64,000 nt of DNA, taken from positions 2,130,485 to 2,194,484 of the forward strand of contig NW_015622542.1 in the NCBI RefSeq assembly GCF_000835495.1, written 5' to 3'. Positions 41,575 through 51,683 of the stretch are shown here, in pieces (positions within the stretch are counted from its first letter, which is position 1; each line of letters begins with the position of its first letter). The translations under genes and the position numbers were made by a program. A model generated the notes under the pieces. The model was given only the letters and a program-made list of their open reading frames with translations, was not told the origin of the DNA and did not search any database. This DNA is from Cladophialophora immunda (taxonomy: Eukaryota > Ascomycota > Eurotiomycetes > Chaetothyriales > Herpotrichiellaceae).

Positions 41575-43506
41575 TCAGCCCAGCCCACTCCGCATCATGA
41601 TGGGCAACACCTTTGCCTGCAGACTTTTGTAGATATCCAATATACCCACCATGCCAGCCCACTTCTTGGACAGGGTGTTCAACAAGATCAAGCACGTTCC
41701 AGATATCTCATGGATACCACTGAAATCCACTGGGCCTTCTGCATCGCCACTGAGCTCCCTCGAAAAACTCACGACAGGCAATCGTCCATCAATTGCCAGC
41801 AGACAGTGAGCCATAATGATTATGGTGGCTTGGTGGATGTAGTGCGCCGAGATCATGGTGATAGGATACATGCCCCAAGGCGTGCCCTCGGCGCCACGGA
41901 AGAGCTTGTTGTAGAATTCAACCACCTTCACGGCAGAATGGTAGCTCTCGCGCGGAATGACTTCGGTGATCTCTGGGCCCAATATCGAGTCTTTGGTTGC
42001 CGCCAGTGCTCGCAATAACAGAGGCTGGAATAGGAAACAGATCGAAGTATCAAAGCCCGTCTCGCATGTCATGCTGCCCATGCCAGGCGTGGTCTCGATG
42101 AATTGTAGTTCTCGCCGCCACGCCAACATAGATTCGACACTTTGCTCATACCACATTCGGGGCAACGTAGGTGCAACCGCCGGGAGGTATAACTCGCGGA
42201 AGATCTCCGAGCGGAGATACGTCAGCCGGTAGTAGTGAGAGGTAAGAATAGTCTGAAGCGTGTCTGGGTCGGCCATCGCGGCTTCATTCAACGAGGCAGG
42301 ATATTCGGCGGTGATGATTTCTTCTGTCAGATCCGAAGGCCGGCCAAGGTGTTGTCCCATCGTCCGCTCGATACAATACAATCCCCAGAATATGCCGCGG
42401 CGCTTTTTCTGACTTTTCTCGTCTTCGTATTCGTCGTTGGTCTCGGTGTGATAGTTGAGCTCCACGCTCAAACGGCAGGCGAAATCCAACAACTTCCAGA
42501 TGTCGCCTTTCCGCGGCTGGAATAAAGTAAACAAGATAAGGAGTAGGAGCGCTTGAAGTGCATCTGGAGATACATCTGAAGTTACCTCTTCAACACACTG
42601 TAGACCCTCGGAGTAATACGCCATCGACTCGGTGTCGTAGACGGAGTGATGCCTTGCCTTGTTCGCTGAAGCGATGGCGCAGATCATGGCGACCCGGAAA
42701 AATTGATGTGCTTCCTTTCCAGTGAGATACTTGACATTTGATCCATGGTGGCGCAAATAGGTATCGATCTCATAAGTCATGTCTTCGGCGTCGAAGAAGG
42801 TCGTCAGGATATTCGTTGTCGACATGTACAAGTTGATGAGCATCTGAATCTCAGCCCGCGATGGCGTAGCCCTGGGCTGCAACGGCTCGGCAACCTCTGT
42901 GCTCTGGGCATTGAGCCAGAACTCGGGACCAGCATAGTCCGGATGATGGACCATCGAACCTAGCTTCGATTGAGCATGTACAAGGACTTCGACAACCAAC
43001 GCATAAGGCGAACTGCTACCCAAGAACTGCCAGCATGTGGGATTAGCATGTTCGATGATGAAATGCTTGTCGAAAGAAAGGTCGCTTGTGTAAGTGCCCC
43101 AGTCGTTGAGAGGAGCGTCGAGGTTGGTGGATGCCGTCGAAGTGTTCCGTTCATGGTGAGGCAGTTTGAAGGCACTCAGCGGCTCGCTTGTCCCATTGAC
43201 AGATGCTTGAACAGCACGCAGGCGTCCCAGTCGTGTCAACAGTGAATGGACGTAGCTTTGGCGCAACGTCAGGCTCTCTTTCTCCGTATGACAGCAGGCG
43301 ATTTGGGGGGAGGGGCACACTCACCTTCGCGGCAGAGTCTGCTGCAAGGCATGATCAAAAAAGGTGCACTCAGCTTTGCCCTTTTGACACAGGCGACAGG
43401 CAGGCAGATTTGTGTCGCACTTCCTTCTTAGACGACGGCATCTTTGACAGGTGGGCAACAGACGTGTCAGATCTGCTTCGGAGATGGTCGCGTGGTCAAT
43501 GTCCAT
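41575..43506 (-). CDS. Zn(II)2Cys6 transcription factor with fungal-specific TF domain
   Basis: Regulator of 620 residues from two exons, 43506-43325 and 43255-41575; the 69-nt intron (GTGAGT donor, CCAAAG acceptor) yields the family-typical junction LPRSYVHSLLTRLGRL. The zinc cluster is CQRCRRLRRKC then DTNLPACRLCQKGKAEC, Cys at residues 20, 23, 30, 37, 40 and 47 (x2, x6, x6, x2, x6), followed by the usual linker and a short coiled segment. The fungal-specific TF domain spans roughly residues 180-480. It includes QALLLLILFTLFQPRKGDIW, ACRLSVELNYHTE and RRGIFWGLYCIERTMGQHLGRP, the hallmark of the family. The gene is divergent from a second zinc-cluster gene across 906 nt. The regulated pathway is unknown. 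Confidence 0.92.
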
Positions 43507-44317
43507 GCTGTGCTATTGCGACCGACCAAGTCCGTTGTGGCGGGTATTCAAGCAGTATACAACCAAGGACATGTGCGCTTTGGTAACACAGCCTTGCATC
43601 AACGGCCGAGCCTGGATTGATTTTTGCGTTTCTAGACCTGTTTCAACCTTCAATCAACGTCCATCTCTGGATGCCATGTCAAAGGTAGGGGCGAGGGAAC
43701 TCGAGGTGACGGGAGGAGGAGGAGTCGCATTAGCCGAGGTGGGAGGGAGCAAGAAGAAGAGGTAATTTCAAGCTGCAGAGGCCGCTGGTACGACGACTAT
43801 TCTCCGTCTGCCGTACGGTTGCCGGGATCAAGGACGGGCGTCAACGGGGAGGACGATAGGCACCGAGATAGGCGGAGGCAGCAGAGGGGAAGAATTGGGA
43901 GGAGAGAAAGAGGAAAGTGGGCAGCTGGCGGGGGCCTCAGTGGCTCATTGTGGTGACTGGCTCATGGTGCTGCTGCGAGGGCGAGTCGGTGGCCAGTTGA
44001 GTCAGTGGATTGCGATAAGGGAAAATCACCATCCACAACCATCCTGCGCCCTGTTGCACTCTTCCTCCTCCACCTCCACCATCACCACCACCACCAAACC
44101 TAACCTACCCTCGCCATTACCTACCTACTTCATACGACATCGCCTCCCGCGATTCGCCCATCCAGCCTTCTAGCCATCCAGCCAAGCCATCTCACAAGAG
44201 AGTTCCTCATCCCTCTCCAACTCCCCATCAGCATCGTCATTATTACCATCAACACCACCACAACCACCATCGCCACTATCACTCCCGCCATCGGCTATTG
44301 AACCTTCTGCATACCCG

Positions 44318-44326
44318 ATGGGTTGA
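44318..44326 (+). promoter_or_regulatory. minimal upstream ORF (ATG GGT TGA)
   Basis: Two-codon upstream ORF. Its TGA overlaps the ATG of the next upstream ORF by one base (TGATG), an arrangement that permits termination-reinitiation. Confidence 0.4.
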
Positions 44327-44397
44327 TGCGAGGGCCAACAGGTTCCCATCGCCATTGCAAAACATCTGCACTTTCAATGCCCCGAACCACCGCCTAA
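44326..44397 (+). promoter_or_regulatory. 23-codon upstream ORF before Zn2Cys6 gene
   Basis: ATG at 44326 stays open for 23 codons to a TAA at 44395-44397, with a second in-frame ATG at 44377. The stop is 15 nt before the main ATG at 44413. If the transcript starts upstream of 44318, both upstream ORFs would lower or condition translation of the regulator. Confidence 0.45.
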
Positions 44398-44412
44398 TTC
44401 ACCATCTTCACC

Positions 44413-46500
44413 ATGAGCGAGTGTCGTCGGTCGGTCCTCTCGTGCGCCCGCTGTCGCAGGAGGAAAATCAAATGCGATCGAGCCATCCCCTGCGGCCAGT
44501 GCATCGCCGCGAAATCGGAGTGTACCGGCTTCAGTTCCAAGGACCAAGATCCCACCATCCCCAGGAGCATCGTTCAGCATCTTGAATCCGAAATTGCAAA
44601 GGTCGAGGGCGAACTCGCTCGCAATGGCCACTTGGAGGAACTCAATGCCTCGGACATTCTTGCGGGAATGCCTACCAACGACGGCATTCCCATCGAGGAT
44701 CCCACATTACCAATCATTGATCTGCCCAGCACCAAGCCAGAGGACACCCCCAAATTGACGCTCAATGTCGATATTATCTCACCGCCAGCCGCGCCGAGAG
44801 ACACGATTCGAGACGAAGTCATGAGTTGCGGAGAGTTGCAGGCCATGATCTTTGCCATCCTCCCAACAGGTCCAGGAATCACCGATCTCATCTCGCGAGT
44901 CCGCATGAGCCTGACGCCATCAACCGCTATTGCATCGGGATCCCCTAGAGAAGCGCGCAGAAAGTCCATCTCACGAGCTAGCCATGAAGTCAGTTGTACC
45001 ATGTTGAAATCTATCCCGACGCCCATCCTGCGAAGTCTCATCAAGAAATATATGACCAGGGTCTACCCGATTTACCCTGTTTTACATGCTCCCTCGCTAT
45101 GGCAGCAGCTCGAGCGAGTGATCAAGACCCTGCAAGAATTACCCGACAAACATCGCGCCGTTCCTCCGTCCTTTGATTTTCTCATTATCTACCTCATGCT
45201 CTCTATCTCGGCTACATTAGGCAGTGCGCGAACAGGACACGAGGCCAAGCACATGGTCTTTTCTGGATCTCTTTTCGAAGAAGGCATTCAACATCTATCC
45301 GACAAGGCCAAAATTCCCTCCGACCTTGCCGGGATCCAAGTTACGCTTATGGTCCTACAATACGCGTCCATCAACCCTCGTCTTGCAAACGTCTGGATGC
45401 TGACTGGGGCTGCGATGCGCGCATGCCTGGAGCTCGGCCTCCACCGCGAGGCGCCAGAAGCATTAAACTTTGATCCCCTGACTCTCGATCTTCGACGACG
45501 GCTTTTCTGGTCGGCGTATAATTTCGATCGCGCCATCTGTTCGGCCCTGCAACGACCACTCTCCATCCCGGACCAAACCATAGACGCACATTTCCCTACA
45601 ATCCTCGATGACAGGCATATCCACCCCACAGGCATCGACCCGACAGGAGCTGAAACCAAAATCCACATGTTACGATGGGTTCATTTTCGTCGTTTACAGA
45701 GTGCCATGACAGAAGTGCATTTCCAGGGCAAGCCGCTCGAACCCGGTCAGTCGTGGGAAGACTGGCTTGTCTCGATGGAGAGGCGTCTCCAGGCATGGTA
45801 CGAAGATTATAACGACGGTCATGAGTTGACGGAATTCACACTTGCGCATGGTTTGACCAATCTGCACCGCCCGTCACCTCGAGTGCCCTTTCCAGGGGCC
45901 AGAAGTCTCATGGTGGCATTTGAGGCTGCCTGCTCCAGCGCGAAATGCCTGCGTGACCACATCCTAACAGGGTTCTACCGGCGTTCATGGCTAATCGCCC
46001 ATCACGTGCTTGAAAATAGTATGGTCGTTCTCTTCTGCCTTCGCCACGGCTTCGATGCCATCTCCTCACGGTTCAGTGCACAGCAAATTTTCGAAATGAC
46101 AAAGGTCTTCACCGCGAACTTCCTCGCCTTAGCCGCGCAGGGATGGAACGAGGTTTCCAACTACGCAGGGATATACGAGCGCCTTTTGGGACCACTATTG
46201 GAATCCGTCTTTTCGAATCGTCCGCCTTCGCTCTCGTCGTTTGGTCCAGCCCAGGACGCTGAACTCACGCGCCTCCTCTACCCTGGACCCGCCCAGCTGG
46301 ACAAACTCCGCTTCGGTAGTCGTTCAGGTTTTGAGGGCGACGGCTTACCGACTTTTGATGTCGGCACGTTGAACTGGGAGGAATTCAGCGTCAGCGATAC
46401 AAGGTCGGCGAGTGCGGAGGGATTCGTCGCAGGATGGGATTTATTTGATCCCAGTGCAGTGGGAAGTGGGGCCCAGGATTTGGTCTTTGGGATGGCTTAA
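44413..46500 (+). CDS. Zn(II)2Cys6 transcription factor, single exon
   Basis: Regulator of 695 residues with no intron. The zinc cluster is near the N-terminus: C11-x2-C14-x6-C21-x5-C27-x2-C30-x6-C37 (CARCRRRKIKC, DRAIPCGQCIAAKSEC). A heptad-like segment IVQHLESEIAKVEGELARNG at about residues 53-72 is the likely dimerisation coiled coil. The fungal-specific TF domain begins near LIKKYMTRVYPIYPVLHAPSL. Its features are FDFLIIYLMLSISATLGS, NVWMLTGAAMRACLELGLHR and LDLRRRLFWSAYNFDRAIC followed by LQRPLSIPD, the hallmark 'RRRxFWxxYxxDR' region. The architecture is that of xylanase/maltose-type and many pathway regulators. No specific orthologue is claimed. It is divergent from the Zn2Cys6 gene at 43506. 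Confidence 0.93.
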   Translation: MSECRRSVLSCARCRRRKIKCDRAIPCGQCIAAKSECTGFSSKDQDPTIPRSIVQHLESEIAKVEGELARNGHLEELNASDILAGMPTNDGIPIEDPTLPIIDLPSTKPEDTPKLTLNVDIISPPAAPRDTIRDEVMSCGELQAMIFAILPTGPGITDLISRVRMSLTPSTAIASGSPREARRKSISRASHEVSCTMLKSIPTPILRSLIKKYMTRVYPIYPVLHAPSLWQQLERVIKTLQELPDKHRAVPPSFDFLIIYLMLSISATLGSARTGHEAKHMVFSGSLFEEGIQHLSDKAKIPSDLAGIQVTLMVLQYASINPRLANVWMLTGAAMRACLELGLHREAPEALNFDPLTLDLRRRLFWSAYNFDRAICSALQRPLSIPDQTIDAHFPTILDDRHIHPTGIDPTGAETKIHMLRWVHFRRLQSAMTEVHFQGKPLEPGQSWEDWLVSMERRLQAWYEDYNDGHELTEFTLAHGLTNLHRPSPRVPFPGARSLMVAFEAACSSAKCLRDHILTGFYRRSWLIAHHVLENSMVVLFCLRHGFDAISSRFSAQQIFEMTKVFTANFLALAAQGWNEVSNYAGIYERLLGPLLESVFSNRPPSLSSFGPAQDAELTRLLYPGPAQLDKLRFGSRSGFEGDGLPTFDVGTLNWEEFSVSDTRSASAEGFVAGWDLFDPSAVGSGAQDLVFGMA

Positions 46501-47524
46501 GAAATGCGCGATGGCTTTGCCTGAATATGACAGAATCCAGAGCCTCGCTTCAGGGCACGAGACAAGACGGTCGAAACAGAAAGTGGCCCGAAAGTCGCAC
46601 CTTCATCCAAGGTCGTCTTTTGGAGGACATCAGCCAGAAGGCCACAGTTTTCTCCGTTGGAATGGTGCTTCCACTTTGTCGTCCATGTCAGATTCGACCC
46701 ACACACTCTGCGACGTGGTCTCATCCTCATAGTCATCAGCCGGTGCGGCGAGCCGTTGCGAGATGTCTGACGAGAGAGTTGTTGTGAATGTTCTTAGCTC
46801 AGCAACGGGTCCCACGAACGTTCCCTTTTGGTACTGAGGCCTTCTTGGTACATCTCCCATTGACTGCGTCTTTCAAGACCCAAAAAGTCTCGGATATTGT
46901 TGTGCCTTTATTGTGTAAAAGGGCACATTCTCACTTAATGCTGAAATTTGGCTCTGGACGATGCCTGCTACTGGGACAGAGAAGAATGCATCAGGAATGA
47001 CAGAATAGGAGGGCCATTGGGGTATTGGGACCAGCTGGAGAGACGTCCCCGATGCAAAATGGAAAAAACTGCAAACGAGTCATCAACAAGTCTGACACTC
47101 AAAGGGGATCGATTTCCGGAGTGATTTTCGGTGACGACGGCGTGTGACTGGTGTTGATGGATGAAGTCGACCATGCCAGCTCTAAGCCCTATGGGAGTTG
47201 GAACCGCCGAGTCGAAGGTATACACAGACCAAGAGTGGGATGATCAGCCAGGAGAATGGTGTCGTCTATCTGTACATTAACGATTCGATCGTGGGGAGTT
47301 CAAAAGCAATACCTACAGAGACTCGTTCCAGGAATCGACCACATGCCACGAGAGAAGATGTCCGAGAAGGCGGCGAGTGGTACGGATTAGGTCCTGGGAA
47401 GATATGAAAAACCGAAAGGAAAAGCAAGCGAGTTTGAGAAAGGGGATTTCGTGATCTGAGAACTTGGGCTATTTTAATTGATTGATTGATGGATGACTGG
47501 ATGGACTGAATGCTTGAATTGCTT
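46501..47524. other. intergenic between convergent genes
   Basis: 1.0 kb between the 3' ends of the Zn2Cys6 gene (+) and the lipoate ligase gene (-). Contains a short ATTG/ATGG repeat at 47477-47494. No gene recognised. Confidence 0.45.
47477..47494. repeat. short ATTG/ATGG tetranucleotide repeat
   Basis: Three ATTG units followed by ATGG and ATG, just past the 3' end of the lipoate ligase coding sequence. Confidence 0.55.
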
Positions 47525-49111
47525 TCAACGGCCCGGTTTATATCTGGGAAATATCGCCTCGAGTCTCTGCACCAGCGCGTCCGGCACATTCGCCTTTACC
47601 GCGACGGTGGTGATATCCGTGGCCGTCGAGCTCGCGCCATCTCTTGCACCCTTCCCAGCGCAAGCCATGAGCAAGTCCCTCCAGCTCTTCACATCATGCA
47701 ACTTGACTTCCCCATCTAGCACCACCTCGACCCCTTCTTCTGACTCCGCTCTCTTTTCCATCGCCCTGTCTGATCCTTCCTGATTTCCAAATCGTAACTT
47801 GCGCGTTGTCCAGACTACCTCCTTTCCGCGCCGTTCCGGGTCGGGAACTGGGCTTCGCAGCGTCAAGGATTTCAAGACGCCGCGGTTCGCGCAGAGTTCG
47901 ACCTCGTGACGCTCAAGCACGCCGCTGGCAAAGTCGAATCTGGGCGTCTGTTCGAAGATCCAGCTCGGCGAGGTGAGTTCTTGCACGCCGGATGCGATCT
48001 GGGGGTTCAGCTCGTGGCGCCATTCCGCGCCGGCTGCGAGGGTGATCTCGTCGACCCCGGGTTCGCGAGCACGGTCACCTCCGTACATGGTCCAAAACTC
48101 CCGCGCGATGGCTTCCGTGATCTCTGCTCTGATGGCCTCCCTCTCGCGGGCGTCGGGCGTCCACGCGAGATTCCCGACCTTGCTGCGCACGCTCTCCACC
48201 CCCTTGGCGCGGATGAGGCCCCGGCCGGGGCTTCTCAGCAACTCGGAGATTCTGTCCACGTAGGGGCTCGAGTAGAGCAATGTGCCGTGATGCAGGGCGC
48301 GGCCCCGGGTCAATTTGTACGCACTGCCGCTGACCTTCACCCACTCGGCTCCGGCTGATTGCTGCATGACGATGTCGTTGCGCTCGTTGACCCGCACCGA
48401 GCTGAAGCTGTATTTCCCGCGTGTGGCACCCCAGGTCGGGGACGTAAATCTCGCACTCGCACTCGCACTCGCAAGGCTTTCGAGGCCCCGCACCACCATC
48501 TCGGCATGGGTGCTCCTCTTGAAGGCTTTGCTGTTCGGGACTATCACGGAGTAGTTGAGGTTTCCCGAATCGTGGAAGACAGTGCCGCCTCCGCTGCGGC
48601 GGCGGACGAGGTCGACGGGCACGACGCCTGAGGACACATTGCCCTGGCCGTGCGGAAACCTCGATGGCGAGCCCGTCGCCGAAGTATAACAGTTCTCGTC
48701 TCGTCTTCTGAATGCTTCCGCCGCCACGGGCTTCTCAACAGGTATCCCCTCTCGCAACCTCTGAAGGTCCGCTTCGAGCCATGGGTTCTGATTGCGGCCA
48801 ACAACCACGCAGGGTCGGTTGGTGTAGAACAGGAGGATGTGCGAGTCGGGATGCGACTTGGTGAGCAGGAAGTGCTCTATCGAGAGGTTGAGGTACGGAT
48901 TGTCCGAGGTCAGGTGGAAGATGAAAGGGCCCGTCTCGTGCGAGACGCGGGACAGCTCATTGGGATCCCGTGCTTGAATTGGGTCGGATTTGGTGCCACG
49001 ATGGACACGACAAGGGACTGCGCTCCGAAGGCTAGCCCGTGCTATCTTCGTGGGCCGGCCGAGAGGTGCCCGGGTCGACGAGGTCAGGAGCAGCCATTGA
49101 GCTGGCCGCAT
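47525..49111 (-). CDS. mitochondrial lipoate-protein ligase (LplA family)
   Basis: Attaches lipoate, or transfers it, to E2 subunits and glycine cleavage H protein in mitochondria; the yeast counterpart is Aim22/Lip3. Single exon, 528 residues, ATG at 49111. The N-terminus is basic and Ser/Ala-rich (MRPAQWLLLTSSTRAPLGRP), consistent with mitochondrial import. Core motifs are NPYLNLSIEHFLL, VVVGRNQNPWLEADL (about 102-116), RRRSGGGTVFHDSGNLNYS (170-188) and KVSGSAYKLTRGRALHHGTLL (259-279), containing the conserved active-site Lys and lipoate-binding residues. Between GRNQNP and RRSGGG there are about 45 extra residues (roughly 123-167) compared with compact bacterial LplA. A hexanucleotide repeat codes for Ala-Ser units at about 213-220. 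The C-terminal region beyond residue 330 is the accessory domain. Confidence 0.92.
   Translation of the reverse strand: MRPAQWLLLTSSTRAPLGRPTKIARASLRSAVPCRVHRGTKSDPIQARDPNELSRVSHETGPFIFHLTSDNPYLNLSIEHFLLTKSHPDSHILLFYTNRPCVVVGRNQNPWLEADLQRLREGIPVEKPVAAEAFRRRDENCYTSATGSPSRFPHGQGNVSSGVVPVDLVRRRSGGGTVFHDSGNLNYSVIVPNSKAFKRSTHAEMVVRGLESLASASASARFTSPTWGATRGKYSFSSVRVNERNDIVMQQSAGAEWVKVSGSAYKLTRGRALHHGTLLYSSPYVDRISELLRSPGRGLIRAKGVESVRSKVGNLAWTPDAREREAIRAEITEAIAREFWTMYGGDRAREPGVDEITLAAGAEWRHELNPQIASGVQELTSPSWIFEQTPRFDFASGVLERHEVELCANRGVLKSLTLRSPVPDPERRGKEVVWTTRKLRFGNQEGSDRAMEKRAESEEGVEVVLDGEVKLHDVKSWRDLLMACAGKGARDGASSTATDITTVAVKANVPDALVQRLEAIFPRYKPGR
48450..48473. repeat. in-frame hexanucleotide repeat (CTCGCA)4
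   Basis: Four perfect CTCGCA units on the plus strand, coding for alternating Ala and Ser in the lipoate ligase. The six-base period means copy-number change would not break the frame. Confidence 0.85.
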
Positions 49112-49700
49112 TGAACAAGCAAGCCAAGTCGAGAACAGCAGTTCCCATGAGAGGGAGAATCACTGGAGACGCAGAGCCCAGCAGAGGCCGAGACGTGCAT
49201 TGTTACGCGCAGAGCCAACGGGCCACAGAGGGAAGGTTGAGCGGAGCCTTGGGGGCCCAGTGAGCGACAAGCATCTTTTCGTCTCTCGATTCTCTTTTTC
49301 CTCAAAAGTCATAGTCATGAATATCCAGGATGGATGGCTGCTTGCATCGCTGCGTAGGGTATCAGTTCGTACTTTGGCAAAACAAAAAGACTCTCCCTCT
49401 CCATCCTCCTCCTCTCGTCCTCCCCCGCCATCCTCAGGCTCCTCCGACCTGCATATGTATGACTGGCACCTTGGGCTCGACGCCGAGTCCCCTTGAATGC
49501 TCACCCCTCGTCTCCTGCGCTCCTTCAAGCCTCTAGAACCGATTTGGCAAATCGTGCCGGCCAACCATCTCCCCGGTTCTCAACTCTTGCTGCGGATGCA
49601 TAAATAGCACAGAAGCTAATAATAATGCATATGCACCTCCGTCTCCAGACCTCGCAATCTCGGCCAGAAAGAACTTTTTCAGGAAAGCCACAGGCCCAGA
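49112..49700. other. intergenic, tandem minus-strand genes
   Basis: 589 nt with CT-rich DNA at about 49390-49440. No gene recognised. Confidence 0.45.
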
Positions 49701-51683
49701 TTAATCATCGTCTGCGCGCCGCTTGCCTGCAGATACCGACCCGCCAACATTCTCCTCGACTTCCGGCATGTCCAGATTCGTATCCGACCAGGGCTCTCGC
49801 CAGCTGCAGCCCGACGCAGTGTAGAGTCCTTGCCTAGCATCGGCCGCTCGATGAGCTCGTCCAGATTCGACCTCTTGGTGAAGTTTATCGGAGAACAGGA
49901 ATTGTCGGATCACTTTCTTCGTGTCCTCCCAACCTGACAAGCCCATTTCGCTGAATTGACTCTGATACTGCTCGTGAAACCAGTGCTCGTCCGCAGGGCT
50001 CACCGGATGCACTTTTTCCGCCAATGATCCCACATACAGCGCCCAGAGTCGCAGTCGTCGGAACTGCGCAGCGTCATCCTCTGAGGCACTCTCCGTCAAC
50101 TTCTTGCGTAGATCGGTGATGAGCTTGAGCCCAAATCGCACCGGTTCCGGTGAGCCTAGGACCATGGCGGTCATCAACGCCGTCGCAACGCAAGTGTAAG
50201 CCTGTGTCAGTGGCCGCTGGAACAAGTGAGGGTAGATCGCAACATTCACGTAATGATCCGCCAGACGCGAGATGCAGTCGAACTTGCGCAGTTGCTTCCA
50301 TCTCAGCAACTGATCGTCGCTCGGCACGTCGTGAGTTTGTGTGTACTCCTGCGCTTTGAAAAGTTCCCGCAAGTCAGTAATGACCGCTTTCATGATAGGA
50401 TGCTCGACCAGCGGATCAATGGTAGCGGCGTGGTCTCCGAAAACCCCTGCCGACAGCAGGCGGGCCTTCCAGGGTTGACTCAAAGGCCCTGGAGTCCACT
50501 CTGAAGCCGGGAAGAGTGGGCGAGTCTCATATTTGAGAGCAAAGTAGCAATCGCTGGAGAGTAGATCCTCGCGGAACCAAGCATCCATCAATATGACTCC
50601 TCCGGCCGCATTGACGAGATTTCGCAGCATTTTTAGGTGCATGCGCGCGACCGAGGTGTTGTCTACAAGAGTCTCGGACGAAAAGAGCTTCAATATGGCT
50701 TTGAGGGTGGCCAGGTCTTGCGGTCCAGAACGAGCCACTCGCTGCCTCAACTCTGTCATAGCCTGGCCTTGAAAATATCGGGATTGATATGCAAGACTCT
50801 CATCCTCAGTCAGAACGCCCATGGCAGCTGCCAGAAGGCTCAGGTATGCATTGGCGTAACAGACGTCTTGGTTGATTAGAGCGGTGTCGTCCCAACCCCT
50901 GGCGACCTCGTAGGACCCTTCGTTCTTATCCGATTCCTTGGGCCAGCTTTGGGGGATGAAGACTTCGTAGGCGAACGCTATGAGATTATTCACCAGGGGC
51001 GTCATGGACACGGAAGTCGCTTCGAATGGGCTTGAACCGGGGTCTAGTGGCCTGTTGATCGAACTCAACATGGACGTAGGATCATCCTCGATCATGCTAG
51101 AATGCGTCGACGGCGTCGATGTAGTCGACGTCGGCAGTCCGCTACTCGACGCTTGACCAGAGCTGATGCCAGGATAGCCAAGCTGAAGGGGTTGCTCGGC
51201 CATCCATGGGTCAAATCCAAACGGAGTCACCGGGGGGATGGCTCTCGACTGTGAGGTGCGTGTCAACCGCGCCCTCCTGTTAGGATGCTCAGATGGAAAT
51301 GGACGTACAGACTGTGTTTGCGGGAGCGACGGCGGCTGCTGCTGCGGCGGCGGCAGAGGCAGCTGTGGCAGCGGGGGTTGTGTCTGTTGTGGCTGTTGCG
51401 AAGGAGGGGAGAGCGGCCCCACGGGAACATTGGCAGACGCTCGTAGCTTCTTCGCTTGCTCCTGCTTCTTCCAACGCTCGTAGCGGTTCATCACATGCCA
51501 GGACACGGCGGCATTGTGGTCTTTGGAGTCAATGTTGCCGGCGTCCTTGTTGACAAAGGAGAACTCGCCCTTGAAGGGAGCTGGCTGATCCGGGGAACGC
51601 TTGTCCTTGGACATGGATCTTTGATATAGCTGATGGGCGATGTCGTCCACCAGGGAATGCTGATATACGAGAGTAGTGGCCAT
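49701..51683 (-). CDS. fungal transcription-factor-like protein without zinc cluster
   Basis: 660 residues, single exon, ATG at 51683. It belongs by appearance to the large ascomycete group that begins with a short F-x-F/W-V-N ... HVMxxYxR motif instead of a Zn2Cys6 cluster: here GEFSFVNKDAGN at about 39-50 and SWHVMNRYERWKK at about 61-73. A Pro/Gln-rich linker (about 92-125) and a Ser/Thr-rich region follow. From about residue 225 a helical region resembles the fungal-specific TF_2-type domain, with PLVNNLIAFAYEVFIP, DVCYANAYLSLLAAAMG and MTELRQRVARSG, then GGVILMDAWFREDLLSSD. The C-terminus is acidic. No upstream exon coding for zinc-binding Cys pairs could be found on the minus strand to 52300. 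The role is unknown; it may act as a co-regulator. Confidence 0.85.
   Translation of the reverse strand: MATTLVYQHSLVDDIAHQLYQRSMSKDKRSPDQPAPFKGEFSFVNKDAGNIDSKDHNAAVSWHVMNRYERWKKQEQAKKLRASANVPVGPLSPPSQQPQQTQPPLPQLPLPPPQQQPPSLPQTQSVRPFPSEHPNRRARLTRTSQSRAIPPVTPFGFDPWMAEQPLQLGYPGISSGQASSSGLPTSTTSTPSTHSSMIEDDPTSMLSSINRPLDPGSSPFEATSVSMTPLVNNLIAFAYEVFIPQSWPKESDKNEGSYEVARGWDDTALINQDVCYANAYLSLLAAAMGVLTEDESLAYQSRYFQGQAMTELRQRVARSGPQDLATLKAILKLFSSETLVDNTSVARMHLKMLRNLVNAAGGVILMDAWFREDLLSSDCYFALKYETRPLFPASEWTPGPLSQPWKARLLSAGVFGDHAATIDPLVEHPIMKAVITDLRELFKAQEYTQTHDVPSDDQLLRWKQLRKFDCISRLADHYVNVAIYPHLFQRPLTQAYTCVATALMTAMVLGSPEPVRFGLKLITDLRKKLTESASEDDAAQFRRLRLWALYVGSLAEKVHPVSPADEHWFHEQYQSQFSEMGLSGWEDTKKVIRQFLFSDKLHQEVESGRAHRAADARQGLYTASGCSWREPWSDTNLDMPEVEENVGGSVSAGKRRADDD

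Larger units (their letters stand above)
43507..44412. other. divergent upstream region of two Zn2Cys6 genes
   Basis: 906 nt between two divergent regulator genes. CCA/CAC-rich pyrimidine stretches at about 44050-44110 and 44230-44290 probably form the leader of the plus-strand gene, and upstream ORFs precede its start (44318-44397). Confidence 0.5.
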
